DNA from: Phaeosaccion multiseriatum
Taxonomy: Eukaryota; Ochrophyta, other classes
Reading direction: 5' to 3'
NCBI GenBank assembly: GCA_965112735.1
Contig: OZ218951.1
Location: 5,828,001-5,892,000, forward strand
Length of the DNA: 64,000 bases
This document shows positions 11,362 to 22,253 of the stretch, one piece after another. Made by a program: the position numbers and the translations under genes. Each line of letters begins with the position of its first letter. Position 1 is the stretch's first letter. The notes beneath the pieces are model-generated. The model did no database searches. It was not told the origin of the DNA and worked only from the letters and a program-made list of their open reading frames with translations.

Positions 11362-11697
11362 GTCCATGTACAAGGAGAACACGTGCGAAATGAACGAGAA
11401 GGACTTCCGCGCCAAGGTCATCGGAGCCCACGTGCATGGAGGAGTCAAGAGGCGGAGCGGCAAGACGATGAAGAAAGGAAAGGGAAGGAACAGGGACAGC
11501 TGGAGGAAGCCCGGGCGGGGCGTCTTTCTCCCGCTGCCCCTCTTCTTGCTTACCGTGCCTCTCTCTTCATCGTCTTGCCGCTCCGCTTCTTGACTCCTCC
11601 ATGCACATGCCCCCCCCCCGATGACCGATGACCTTGGCGTGGCGCGGAAGTCCGTCTCGTTCATTTCGCACGTGTTCTACTTTACTTGTACATGGAC
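11362..11697. repeat. Large imperfect inverted repeat
   Basis: The arms 11362-11474 and 11575-11697 are imperfect reverse complements of each other, separated by about 100 bp. Shared phrases include GTCCATGTACAAG, AACACGTGCGAAATGAACG, GGACTTCCGCGCCA and CGGCAAGACGATGAAG. The right arm has small insertions and a poly-G tract. It is too long to be an ordinary terminator. Confidence 0.8.
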
Positions 11698-11737
11698 AGA
11701 CAGCGCTTGTAGCTCCAGCGGGCAGTCCCCCCTCGAC

Positions 11738-12240
11738 TGCCACCCCCCGCCCACTGTTGCCGCCACCGCCGCCGCCGCCGCCACCACTGGTGCTGCTGGC
11801 ATACTGTTGTTGCCCATATGACTGCCGCTGGTGGCGGTAGCAGGGGCGAACAAGCCTTTGACTTGCCCAACTCGTTCGGGCACCTATTCACAGCCCCCCT
11901 CACCCCGGGGGAAAGTCGAGGATGGGGTCAACGTGGACATCGATATCGATATCGACACCGCCGCCTCCTCCCCCCTCGGGATGGCCATGGCCGTTTCCGA
12001 GCTGCCGCTTCAAGCGATGCCCAAACAACCTCCATTGCCGCGCCAAGAAGCCCTGTTCCCCCTCCTCTTCCTCTTCCTCTTCCTCTTCCTCTTCCTCTCC
12101 CCCCTCCCTTCCTCCTTCTCTTGACCCCCCTCCTGGACATGGAAGCTCCACTCGTCCCCCTCGTCCTCCTCTGCTCCCTTCTACGCTGCTGCTCTGTCTC
12201 ACCGCCGACGCCGCCGCTGTCGCACCCTCCCCTACCCCTG
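11738..12240. repeat. Chimeric duplicate of two WDR81-like gene segments
   Basis: 11738-11877 closely matches 12635-12772, and from about 11878 the sequence closely matches 14577-14935. Both source segments are coding in the adjacent WDR81-like gene. The copy joins them directly and lacks the roughly 1.8 kb between them. This fits a tandem duplication followed by internal deletion. It lies beyond the most likely stop codon of that gene, so it is probably not translated. Alternative 3' exons cannot be excluded, because a GTGAGC donor sits at the last coding triplets. Confidence 0.8.
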
Positions 12241-12279
12241 TTAAAGGCCACCGGGCGTAAAAGTCACGTCTATGTAAGG

Positions 12280-13910
12280 TCAAGTGCTCACCCTGACAAA
12301 GCCGTCAGCGCAGCCCAGCAGCAGCAGCCCGTGTGTGGGCAGCAGCAAGTGGCTCGTCACTTCAAGCCCAAGCCCCGCCCCCGCCCCCCTGCTCACAGAC
12401 CCACCCAAGGGGGCCATCGAGGGGTGCCGGAAGGGGTGCAAGTTGGGCTTACTCTCTCCCCTCAACGAAGCAGACGCCACGGCGAGTTTGCTGCCCGTGG
12501 GAGCGAGCAGCAGCGGCCCCAGGGGATTGGAATGGCCTCTGGGAGCTCCGCCACTTGCCACAGGGTATGTGAAGAAGCCTCGCCCTGGGACTACAGACAC
12601 AGGCTCAAGCGGCGGCCGCACACTGTCCCACTCGACTGCCACCCCCCGCCCACTGTTGCCGCCGCCGCCGCCGCCGCCGCTGCTGCTGCTGGCACTGTTG
12701 TTACCCATATGACTGCCGCTGGTGGCGGTAGCAGGGGCGAACAAGCCTTTGACTTGCCCAATTCGTTCAGGCACCCCCCCGCTACAGCTGCTCACATCCC
12801 ACCTCACCGCCGCCCCGTCCACGCCAACTGTGAGCAGCCCCGTCCCCCCCAGGGGCAGCACCTGCAGCACTTGGCCCGAGTGCGCCCACCAGTGCATAAG
12901 AGGCCTCCCCGCCATGCGCCTGTCGAGCATGACCAAACCCCCTCCTCCCGTGCCCGCTGCCAGCCAGGACCCGGCCCCCTCTCCCCCGCTGCACACGCAC
13001 GTGACGCTACCCGCCTCTCCTCCTCCTCCTCCTTCTCGGTCTCCAGCCCCCCCCCAGGAGGAGGAACTGCCGCCCTCAGCCATGCCGCTGCTGCCCGTAT
13101 GACTGCCGCTGCCCCCCCCCCCCCGGGAATGTGTCTTGGCCAGCCCCTTGAGCAGCGGCCCCAGCCTCCAGCGCGCATACGGCCGAACTGCTTGTGCTTC
13201 TGCCGACGACCTCGAAATCGAAGACCTCGACATTGACGAGTCTCGAAAGTCGAAGTGGCAGATTGAGTCCGCCGAGGCCGCTGTGAGCAACACGCTTCCT
13301 CCGCCGACGGCCCCCCTCGCCCCTAGATTCGCTGTATGACCAACTGCTGTAGTTGTATCACCAACTGCTGTGGCTGCGGATAGGCACCGTCTCCAGTCGC
13401 GCCCCAGCGCTTCACAGTCCTCCCCCGGGGGCGGCTCCAGGCAGAAAGCCACGAGGGGCGATGCCGGCCCGTATGCCTCCGTCACGACTCCTCTCGCCAG
13501 CTGTGAGCCGGATTCGACGTCCCACAGCAGCGCCTGTCCCTCGCACAGAGCCAAGGCGCGACGCTCGTCTGCGAGGCAAGGCAGCGGACGAAGTAGGCAG
13601 GAGGGGCGGAGGAGAGAAGCATGAGATCAGAGGCGTATGGGAAGGGCGAGATCCAAGGCGTATGGGCAGGACGAGATCAGAGGTGTATGAACACGAACAC
13701 CAACCCCTCCACCCACCTTCGCTCAAAGCCAGATTGCTGACGCCGCACGAGTGATTGCAGCCCTTTTCCTCCCCCTTCCCCGACAGGGGCAAAGACAGGT
13801 TGCCTACTTGCTCCGGCGGGGCCCCTCCTGCCGTGGACCACATCTGCACACAGGCAGTGCTACTACTGCTGCTGCTCCTACCGCCGCTACCACTACTCGT
13901 TCTACTACTA

Positions 13911-13948
<38 letters not shown>

Positions 13949-16900
13949 ACCGCTGGGCCCCGCGGCGGCGGCTGTGATAACGATCCTCTCGCTCTCCCCG
14001 GTGCACATGGCCACGATGGCACCGCCCCCGCCATCCCTGCATTCCCCCCGGGGGGTGCTTCCCCTCTGGGGCGTCCCTCCTGCGGCGAAGAACGAGGCCT
14101 GCAAGCAGAGTTCCAAACTCCACTCCGGCCCCTCCTCCCCCTCCCTCCCTCTCCTCCCTGTCCTCCCTCTGCTCCCTCTCCAGTTGCGCTGGCCCAAGAG
14201 CCAGGCACTGTCCTCCAGCCGCGCTCGGGTGCCCTCTTCAAAGGCGCCCCTCGGGAAAGACCAACCTGAACAATCTGAAACGGCCAAGCCACCGCTGACA
14301 CTGACACTGGGCAGCTCGCCCGGCCCCGCCGGCAGCCTCAGCGGCCGTCTGTCCTGCTCCCGACTGTTGCTGTTGCTGTTGCTATCGGTGCTGCCTCCTC
14401 CTCCTCCGCTGAAGAGCCTCCCAAGCGGACTGCGGCTCCTGGGCTCTCTGCCTCGTGGAGCGCTGCTGCCACGGGAGCTCAAACTGGAGCTCAAACTGCC
14501 GCCCAAACTCGATCTCGACTCCGCTGCTGCAGAGTCTGCTACCCCATCCCTCGCCCCCGCCCCCCAACCTCCTCCTCTATTCACAGCCCCCCTCACCCCG
14601 GGGGGAAAGTCGAGGATGGGGTCAACGTGGACATCAACATCAACATCGACACCGATATCGATATCGACACCGCCGCCTCCTCCCCCCTCGGGATGGCCAT
14701 GGCCGTTTCCGAGCTGCCGCTTCAAGCGATGCCCAAACAACCTCCATTGCCGCGCCAAGAAGCCCTGTTCCCCCTCCTCTTCCTCTTCCTCTTCCTCTTC
14801 CTCTTCCTCTCCCCCCTCCCTTCCTCCTTCTCTTGACCCCCCTCCTCGACATGGAAGCTCCACTCGTCCCCCTCGTCCTCCTCTGCTCCCCTCTACGCTG
14901 CTGCTCTGTCTCACCGCTGTCGCACCCTCCCCACCCCCCTCCATAGCCCTCCCCCCCCCCGCCCCAGTCCCTTCTGCCGTGCCGCTGGGCGTGATGTGGA
15001 TCGAACCCGTCCTTGCCAACCCCGGGGGGCCTCTGGGGATGAGCCAGGCCGCCATCCTTGCAGAGGCCGTGGGCGCGTGCGTGTCCATCGCCCTGAAGCC
15101 GAGCAGAGCCGCGAGAGGGGCGAACACACTCAAAGCCACTTCCTCCGACGCCCCCAAGGCCCAGGGGGGGTGCGTGCCACCATCATCGTCGATATCATCA
15201 TCTCGGCTCGGAAACACGCCCATGTAAGGGTCCAGTGTAGGCAGAAGCAGCTGGGGATGGGGGAGGAGAGAGAGACCGCGGAAACGGCAGCAAAAGGTGT
15301 GGGTGAGTCGAGGGCTGCCCGCGTGGTTCAGGGAACGGACTGGGGAGGGGACGGCTATATATCACCAACCGCTGCGTCGCTGGACTTGACCCACCTCGAT
15401 AACGTCGGCCTCATCGAGGTGCAGGGCCGCCAGGGCGAGTCGCTTGGCCACCTCCACGCTCAGCAGTTGGTGATACAGCGACAGCCGAGAGAGACGCAGG
15501 GGCGGTGCTTGCTTGGGGCGAGGCGACCCCGCCGCATCAGCAGTTGGTGATACAGCTCCAGGCGCCGCAGTAGCAGTGGGGCAATGATTCATCATCATCG
15601 AGGGCAATGAGTGAGTCAGCGTCCGCAGAAAGACCGCCAGAGACATGCAGCGGTCGGAGCAGCAGTAGAAGCCGCCCACCGGGGGAGACAGCGATGGCAG
15701 CAGACGGGAGATGATGGCCACGCTCTCCAGCCCCGCTCGCAGGGCCCTCTGCTGCTGCCCCTCTGATGCCTCTGCGGCTAAGAGCGCACCCCCGGGGGGA
15801 GAGGCAAGCGCCCTCCTCCTCCTTCCTCGGGCCTCTCGAGGGGTGTCGTTGCCGCTGCCGAGGCGAGGAGGAGGAGGAGGTGAAGAACAAGAAGGAGAAC
15901 GAGTACAAGAAGAAGAAGAGTGGGCAGGGGCACGGGAGAGAGGAGGAGAAGGAGAAGGAGAAGGAGGACGAGGTGGAGAGTTTCCGAGTCGAGAGGGAGA
16001 GGTAAGCCCCAGCCCCAGTCCCAGGCTGTGCGCCGCCCGCTCGAGCACGCCCCCTCCCCCTGCGAGGCGGGCAAGCACCATTGGCACGGTCACCTCCTCG
16101 CTGCCTACACGCTCACAGATGGAGACGACTGCCTTCGACACGACGCAGAAGCGCTCCCAACCCTCGACACCGCTCCAGGAGGAGGAGGAGGAGGAGGAAG
16201 AAGACTGCCTCTCGCTATTTGAGGCTGTCCACATGGTAGCCAGATGCGCACTCGCGGGGTCCGCTGCCTCCCTACTGGTGACCGTATGACTGCTGTTGCT
16301 GCTGAGTAGGGCCTCTAGGCAGTCAAGGAGGGCGGGCAGCAGGTACCGACAGGCTAGGGCCTGCCCCACGGCCTCAAAGATGCTCGAGCCCAGAGCATCC
16401 GCCGCCGCCATTTGTATCTCCAGACCACCACACTGCCCACCAGCCTTCAGACCCTTCCCCGACCGGTCCTGCGTGTCGTCATCTTGGCCAGCCGTCGTCC
16501 CTGCTGCTGCTGTAGCACCAACTGCTGCTGCTGATTCTTCTCCTCTTCCTGCTTCCCCCATGAGCCCGCCAGTCCGCAGCCAGCGCAGCACAAGGGGAAG
16601 ACAGAGCGAGAGGAAGGCTCTCTGCCCCACCCCCCGCAGCAGCACACCCCACAACTCAGAGCAGCGCAGCAAGGCGAGGATCAGGCGCGGCTCCCGGACC
16701 CCCTCGAGGAGAGAGAGTACAGAGGGCAGCACGAGCAATCGACTGTAGGCAGGGCCCAGCGCGGTCAGCAGAGCACGGAGCACCACAGTCACGTACGCCG
16801 CCGCCTGCGTGGCTGCCTCTACTCGGAAACCGTCCTCCTCGTCCACTTCCCCTTCCTCTTGTTCTTCGTCCTCCTCATCATCACCATCATCGTCGCCTGA

Positions 16901-17997
16901 GCGGTGTGTGAGGTGCGAGGCCTTCTGCGGAGGAGGAGGAGGAGGAGGAGGGGTGCTGCCACTGCTGGCAGTGCTGCCGGGGCCCTGACCCATGCCATGC
17001 TCAACTCCGGCACTGAGCTCGGTGAGGAGCGCGAGCAGGTGGGGCGCCGCGAGGATGGCAGCAGACAGTGGCGCGTCCGAAAGCACAACAGGGCACTCCT
17101 CCGCCGCCACGCGAAGCCGCCGCAGCCCCAGAGCGACCCCCGGGGGGCACTTGCACTTGTATATGGCGGAGCAGAGACCGTGCACTTGGGCGAAGAAGGC
17201 AGGGAACAGGCGCTCTGCAGGCTCCTCCACGCCCCCCTGGCCCTGAGCCTGGCCCTGACCCCCGGGTAGGTGGTCCTCCGCTGTGCTTCCCAGCAGCAGC
17301 TCCACCGCCGTGACGTTCCCTCCCAGCAGCCCCTCCACGGCTCTCTTCACAACCGCCGGCACTTCTCTGTCTCTCACGCCACCTGCGGGGCACCACAGCT
17401 CTTCGCCACCCATACGACTGCCCCCGCCGCTGCTGCCCATATGCCTCCTACTTGTCCTTACTCCTCGTGCCCCTGCTCTTGCCAGGAGCGGCGCCCCTCG
17501 ATAAAGCTCGGCCATGGCGCAGCCCACCTGGAACAGGTCTGTCGCTCGTCCCAGAGAGCCGCTGCTGGTGGAGGCACTGGAGCTCATACTCTTTCTCTCC
17601 TTCTCGTCTCCCTCGTCCTCCTCCTTCTCCACATGAGAACGGCCACCACCCAGATCATCATCGCCTGAAGCTCCACCGCAGCCGTCGTCGTTGGACAGCA
17701 GGGGCGTATACCTCGGCTCAAGCAAAGGAGCTGTTAGCGCCGCAAACTGCTCCACCACCTGCCCCCCTCCATCCACTGCCATCTCACCTCTATCCGCTAC
17801 CACGCCCCTGCCCGCCCCTCCCACGTAGTCCTCCAGCACCCCCCCCACCGCTCCCCCCGAGGCCTCTCGCCGGGGGTGAGGCCTCCGGAACAGCGTGACA
17901 TACCCCGGGCCGCGCGCTCGAGCAGGCAAGGCGAGGAGTCCCTTTGTGGAGTACAGCTTGTCGCCTCCTCCCCCCCCCCCTCCTCCTCCTCCTCCTC

Positions 17998-18032
<35 letters not shown>

Positions 18033-19649
18033 CACCGCAGGGGGACGTTCTTGTGCTGCACGGCGTCTCTCCCCTCGAGGCAGCAGCCAAACAAGAGGTC
18101 AATCCAGCGGTGCAGCTGGGCCGACACCTCTTCGCTCTCCAGCAGCCGCCGATGGTAGGCGATGAAGGCCTCCGCATCCGGGCACCAGGTGGGCAGCTCC
18201 AAGTCGGGCAGGGTTTCCGGGTTGTGTATGGAGCGCAGCACATCTGGCTGTAGGTAGAACTCCGGAATGCACTCCTCAGGCGTCCAGGCGTAGAGACGCG
18301 CCATACTCACAGGATAGTGCTCCGCCACCACCGAGGCCCTTACAACTTGCCGTAGTTGCCCCAGGGGGGTGCGCCTTGCGAGGTAGATGCAGAGCGTCAG
18401 CTCGGAAAGGCTTTCGGGAACGTGGTGGGGGGGCGTGCTGTCCCCCAGGGAGGAGGAGGAGGAGGAGGAGGAGGAGAGGTTTCGCAGCAGCGCTTGGTAC
18501 GTGAGGTCGAGCTGCGCGTCTCCCTTGGCGAGGCGGTACTTGGTCTTGCTCAAGTCCGTCCAGTGCCCAGTGCCCTCCTGGGAGGACAGATCGCTCACCC
18601 AGGGCACCACGGGATGGTGGGCGCTATCTCCTCCGCCCCTGCCCGCAGCTCTGTTGATGGCGAGGAGGTAGGTGAGGTTATCGACCTGTCCGTGCACCCA
18701 CCTCCACGTTAGGGGCGCGTCTTCTCCAGGGGGCAGGCGGGGGGGAGGCAGTAGCAGCCCCGATTCGGGGGAGAGGGGCGGGCGCAGCTGCAGCCATAGC
18801 AGCGGCGACATGTGCACCTGTGCCAGCAGCAGTTGGTGATACGGCCATGGGGACGGAACAGCGGGAAGGGAGCGGGGGGCGAGGGGAGGGGAGAAAGAGA
18901 GGTGTTTACGATAGGAGCAAAGAAACAGACTGTCAGACGATGCATGTGTCTCGGTAGTCGGATGGATGGAGGTGTAGGGGGGGGACGAGAGGCAAAAAAA
19001 ACGCTCGAAGGTTCCACAGGTTCGTTCGTTCTGTTGGGGTGTACGTACTCACGTGTCGAGGATCGAAGGTGGCGACGCCCTCCACTCCGGCTGCGTGAAG
19101 ATCTGCGGCTGCCTGCACGAGCTGGTAGCAAAGCCACCGGAGCACCAAGTCCGTGCCGTCCGCATCCAGGGTCCGCCCGGGCAAAGCCAGCAGGTGCTGC
19201 ACCCCACCGCCTACCAAGCCGATGCCGTGGGTGAGGGCGCTGAGGCGGAGGGGCTGGGGTGAGAAGAGGACGGCTCTGCAACCAGGACGCTTGCTGCTGC
19301 CCATGGGACGGTATATGTCCAGCACGTGTGCCTGGGAGGAGAGCAGAACCTCAAGTTGGCAGAGGGATCCGTCTGAGAGCTTGACGGAGGAAGCAGCGTG
19401 TGAGGTGGCTCTAGCAGCTGGTGCTTCATAGACCCAACGGACCAAGTCGTCTGCTTCCTTCTCCTGCACCACCTGAGCTGTACAGTCGAGGATGTTGCCG
19501 AGGTCTCGAGCCTGGCCCGAGAGCATCGGCTCCTCATGCTGCTCCTGCTGCTCCTGCTGCCGCTTCCCAGGGAGGAGCACATCGACCACCACTCGACTTC
19601 CCCAGAAGCAGGACTTTGTGGAAACTATCTCATCCACGGCGCAAAGCAT
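12280..19649 (-). CDS. WDR81: WDR81-type BEACH/WD40 protein
   Basis: WDR81 family proteins act on endosomal membranes, controlling early-to-late endosome conversion and autophagic cargo clearance. Four exons: 19649-19053, 18817-15395, 15250-13717 and 13568-12280. Phases 0, 0 and 1 match, giving about 2280 residues (human 1941). The BEACH region is clear: RWVHGQVDNLTYLLAINRAA, PVVPWVSDLSS, SKTKYRLAKGDAQLDLTY, YPVSMARLYAWTPEECIPEF, DLELPTWCPDAEAF and LHRWIDLLFGCCLEG. The N-terminal 200 residues (RWLCYQLVQAAADLHAAGVE) correspond to the divergent kinase-like part of WDR81. The middle is low complexity (poly-Ser, Gly and Glu). The C-terminus carries WD repeats: EGQALLWDVES, TGLLTVGVDGAAVRWDVSS and LLLLGCADGFVRVST, ending like a final blade. 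The start is the first ATG in the open frame; an upstream exon is possible. Several CACCAACTGCTG motifs lie in coding sequence, and one is 12 nt from a 3' splice site. Confidence 0.88.
14577..14935. repeat. Source segment duplicated downstream
   Basis: A coding segment of the WDR81-like gene (minus strand: Gly/Glu-rich, then FLARQWRLFGHRLKRQLGNG, then a VDIDID run) that is nearly repeated at 11878-12240. The copies differ mainly in the number of GATATC/AACATC units. Confidence 0.85.
17968..18034. repeat. (CTC)n coding microsatellite
   Basis: A CTC run flanked by poly-C. It is read on the minus strand as a poly-Gly stretch directly after the BEACH domain of the WDR81-like protein. It could instead be removed as an intron in some transcripts. 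Confidence 0.8.
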
Positions 19650-19891
19650 TGAGGCACATGCCTCTTTCTTTTGGAGGCGTTCCGGCGTTGGTAGAGTTTC
19701 GTGCTCGTGTTGGCTCTCCAATCGTCGCCATTTCACACAACCCTCGATCTTCTCATCATCTCGATCTTCTCTTTTATTCTTTCCTCTCCCTCATCCAACG
19801 CGTGAAGGCTGCCTCGCGAACATTAACTAGGGCGCAGCGGCTTTCAGACACCACCCAGACCTCCAGTGACGTGCTAGCGCCAGGAGTTAGC
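19650..19891. promoter_or_regulatory. Divergent upstream region, WDR81-like / RABGGTB
   Basis: About 240 bp between the outward-facing starts of two membrane-trafficking genes. It is somewhat AT-rich around 19735-19800 and probably carries both promoters. Confidence 0.4.
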
Positions 19892-22253
19892 ATGGACAAA
19901 GGAGGAGAAGGAACAGAAGGAGCAGCAAGGGAAGCGGACTCCTCAGTGCAGAGGCAGGAGCTCCCTCCTTTCGTGCATGATCTCCACAAAGCCTATATAA
20001 GCAAGGCGAGTCATGCATTGGGATCCAGTCATTGCATCTGCCTCCTCAATCAACTCTGTTTGTAGTCCTTTTCTCTCTGCTCTGTTCGACCCCGCCCCGC
20101 CCCCTTTCTTCTAACCCCCTCTCTCTCTTGCTTCCCGAAGGTGGCCGCGGACACGAGTAGCTTTGAGTTCTCCATGACGGAGCACCTGCGCATGAGCGGC
20201 GTGTACTGGGGCGTGATGGGCATGGCGCTGCTCGGGGCGGACCTGCAGCAGGAGATGAACAAAGGGTGTGTGCGTGTGTGCGTGAGTGCGTGACAGGTCG
20301 GACGGGGGCGAGACGATTTAGGGTGCATTAGAGCAGGGAGAAGACGGGAAAGAGGGGGGGGGGCAGATCAAGGTTAAGCGGGACTGGCGGGTTAAGCGGG
20401 ACTGGGGCTTTAGGAGCCAGATACAGGGTGGCACGAAAGTTGTCGTCGAATCAGCACAGCATCTGTCTGGTCCTTGGCTCATAAGCCTCTGCTGATGCTA
20501 CTGCTACTCCCCTCCTGCCGCTCTCGACCCATGCAATGCTGCACCAGGGGCGAGCTGGTGGCGTGGGTAATGCAGTGCTACGACCCCGAGGGGGGAGGCT
20601 TCTCACCCAACCTAGGCCACGACCCGCACATGCTCTCCACGCTGTCAGCGCTGCAGGTAAGGGGGGGGGATGGCATTGGAAGAAAGGTGGAAATAGACAC
20701 CGCTCAATCTCTCCTCCTCCCTCCTCAGGTGCTCGCCCTCCTCGGGGAGCTTGACCGCGTGGATGCCTCACGTGTGGCGGGCTTCATCGCAGGGCTACAG
20801 CAGGCAGACGGCTCCTTCACGGGGGACAAGTGGGGGGAGGTGGACACACGCTTTTCGTACTGCGCTTTGTCAGCGCTGGCCCTGCTGGGGAGGCTCAGAG
20901 AGCCGGTGAGAGAGAGCGGAGGGGAGGGAGGGAGGGACGACAGATGCACAAATACATGGGGAGAGAGAGGGCGACAGGGGCGGCGTTGCTCTCTTGCCTG
21001 TGGGACAGAGCCTCGGACCGGGGAAGGGGTGGGCTGGACGGGCCGTTTTATCCTTTGCATGTTCCCTCGGTGTGCGTGCCTTCTTTCTCTCCTCCCAGCA
21101 CGTCCACCCGCGCTTCATCGTCCCTCACCCCTTCCCTCCCCTCCCCTCATGCTCCTCCCCCTCCTCCTCCTTCTCCCCCTCCCTTCCCTCCCTTTCACCT
21201 CCCCCTCCCCATGCTCTGCGTAGGGGCTGATCGACGTGGACGCTGCCGCAGAGTTTGTGGGGCGATGCCGGAACTTTGACGGGGGTTTCGGATGCGTGCC
21301 AGGGGCGGAGTCTCACGCGGGGCAGATCTTCACATGCGTGGGGGCCCTCTCCATTGCACAGAGACTCGACCTCGTAGACGAGAAGCTGCTGGGCTGGTGA
21401 GCGAGGAAGGGAGGGAGGGAGGGATGGAGGGAGGAGGGAGGGAGAAAGGAAGGGGTGGGAGGGTGAGGCTGAACTGACCAGGTACCGCCCTCTGGCTTCT
21501 GTCACGCCAACCAGGTGGCTGTGCGAGCGCCAGTGCGACTCCGGCGGTCTGAATGGGCGGCCCGAGAAGCAGGCCGACGTGTGCTACTCGTGGTGGATCC
21601 TCAGCTCTCTGCAGATCCTGGGCAAGGTGGTGAGTGAGTGAGTGAGTGAGTGAGTGAGGTACTACTCTTGGTGGTACCTCCCGTCATTTCGCGCTTCTCG
21701 CTTCTCGCTTCTCGCTTCTACTGTTATACGCAAGTCCTCTCCCATACACACACACCGACCTGCCCACCCCACCCCCTTCCTTTCACTGCCCATAGGACTG
21801 GATCGACACGGCCAAGCTTGTGGAGTTCATCCTGAGGTGTCAGGACTCCGACGACGGGGGTATCGCAGAGCGCCCCGGAAACCTCGCGGACATCTTCCAC
21901 ACCTTCTTCGGTATCGCGGGCCTGTCGCTGCTCGGCCACTTCCAGGGCAAGGAAGAGTGCAGGAGGTACGCACGGATGGTACCCGAAGGACGGCACCCAA
22001 AGGAAGGAGAGGAGCGAGTGGGGTTGTGTTGGGTGGGTGCAGGGCAGCGAGCCCAAGAACCCAAGCATTACCACAGCTTGTCCGTTGATTCGTTCCTCCC
22101 TCCACCTCTGTGACGCCCCTCCATCCCTCCCTCCCTCCCTTCCCCCCTTGCAGCTACCTGGAGGTGGACCCTGCCTACGCGCTGCCCGTGTCTTTGGTGC
22201 AGCAGATGGGCCTCGCCAGTCAGAGCCTGCCCCACGTCCCGCCCTCCCTGTGA
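19892..22253 (+). CDS. RABGGTB: Rab geranylgeranyltransferase beta subunit
   Basis: Catalytic subunit of RabGGTase (GGTase II), which attaches geranylgeranyl groups to C-terminal cysteines of Rab GTPases presented by REP. Eight exons: 19892-20005, 20141-20265, 20548-20656, 20729-20905, 21224-21396, 21515-21629, 21796-21965 and 22154-22253. All phases match, giving 360 residues (human 331). Prenyltransferase repeats are evident: [97 protein letters not shown] and [14 protein letters not shown]. The zinc ligands are present: Asp and Cys in ADVCYSWW and His in IFHTFFG. The first intron appears to use a GC donor (AAG|GCGAGT). The 3' end converges on histone H2A. Confidence 0.95.

Noticed and set aside
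11818-13903. Long plus-strand Pro/Ser-rich open frames around 11.8-13.2 kb
   Set aside because: They run opposite to the phase-consistent WD40 exons and carry no recognisable domain, so I treat them as shadow frames.
13755-15227. Long plus-strand open frame (about 490 codons) rich in Leu, Pro and Ser
   Set aside because: It is the antisense of CTG/CTC-rich coding sequence of the WDR81-like gene. It has no domain, and its composition is explained by the microsatellites.
19650-19736. Extension of the WDR81-like protein to 19736
   Set aside because: The frame there begins with GTG, not ATG. The first in-frame ATG is at 19649, and an upstream exon cannot be shown.
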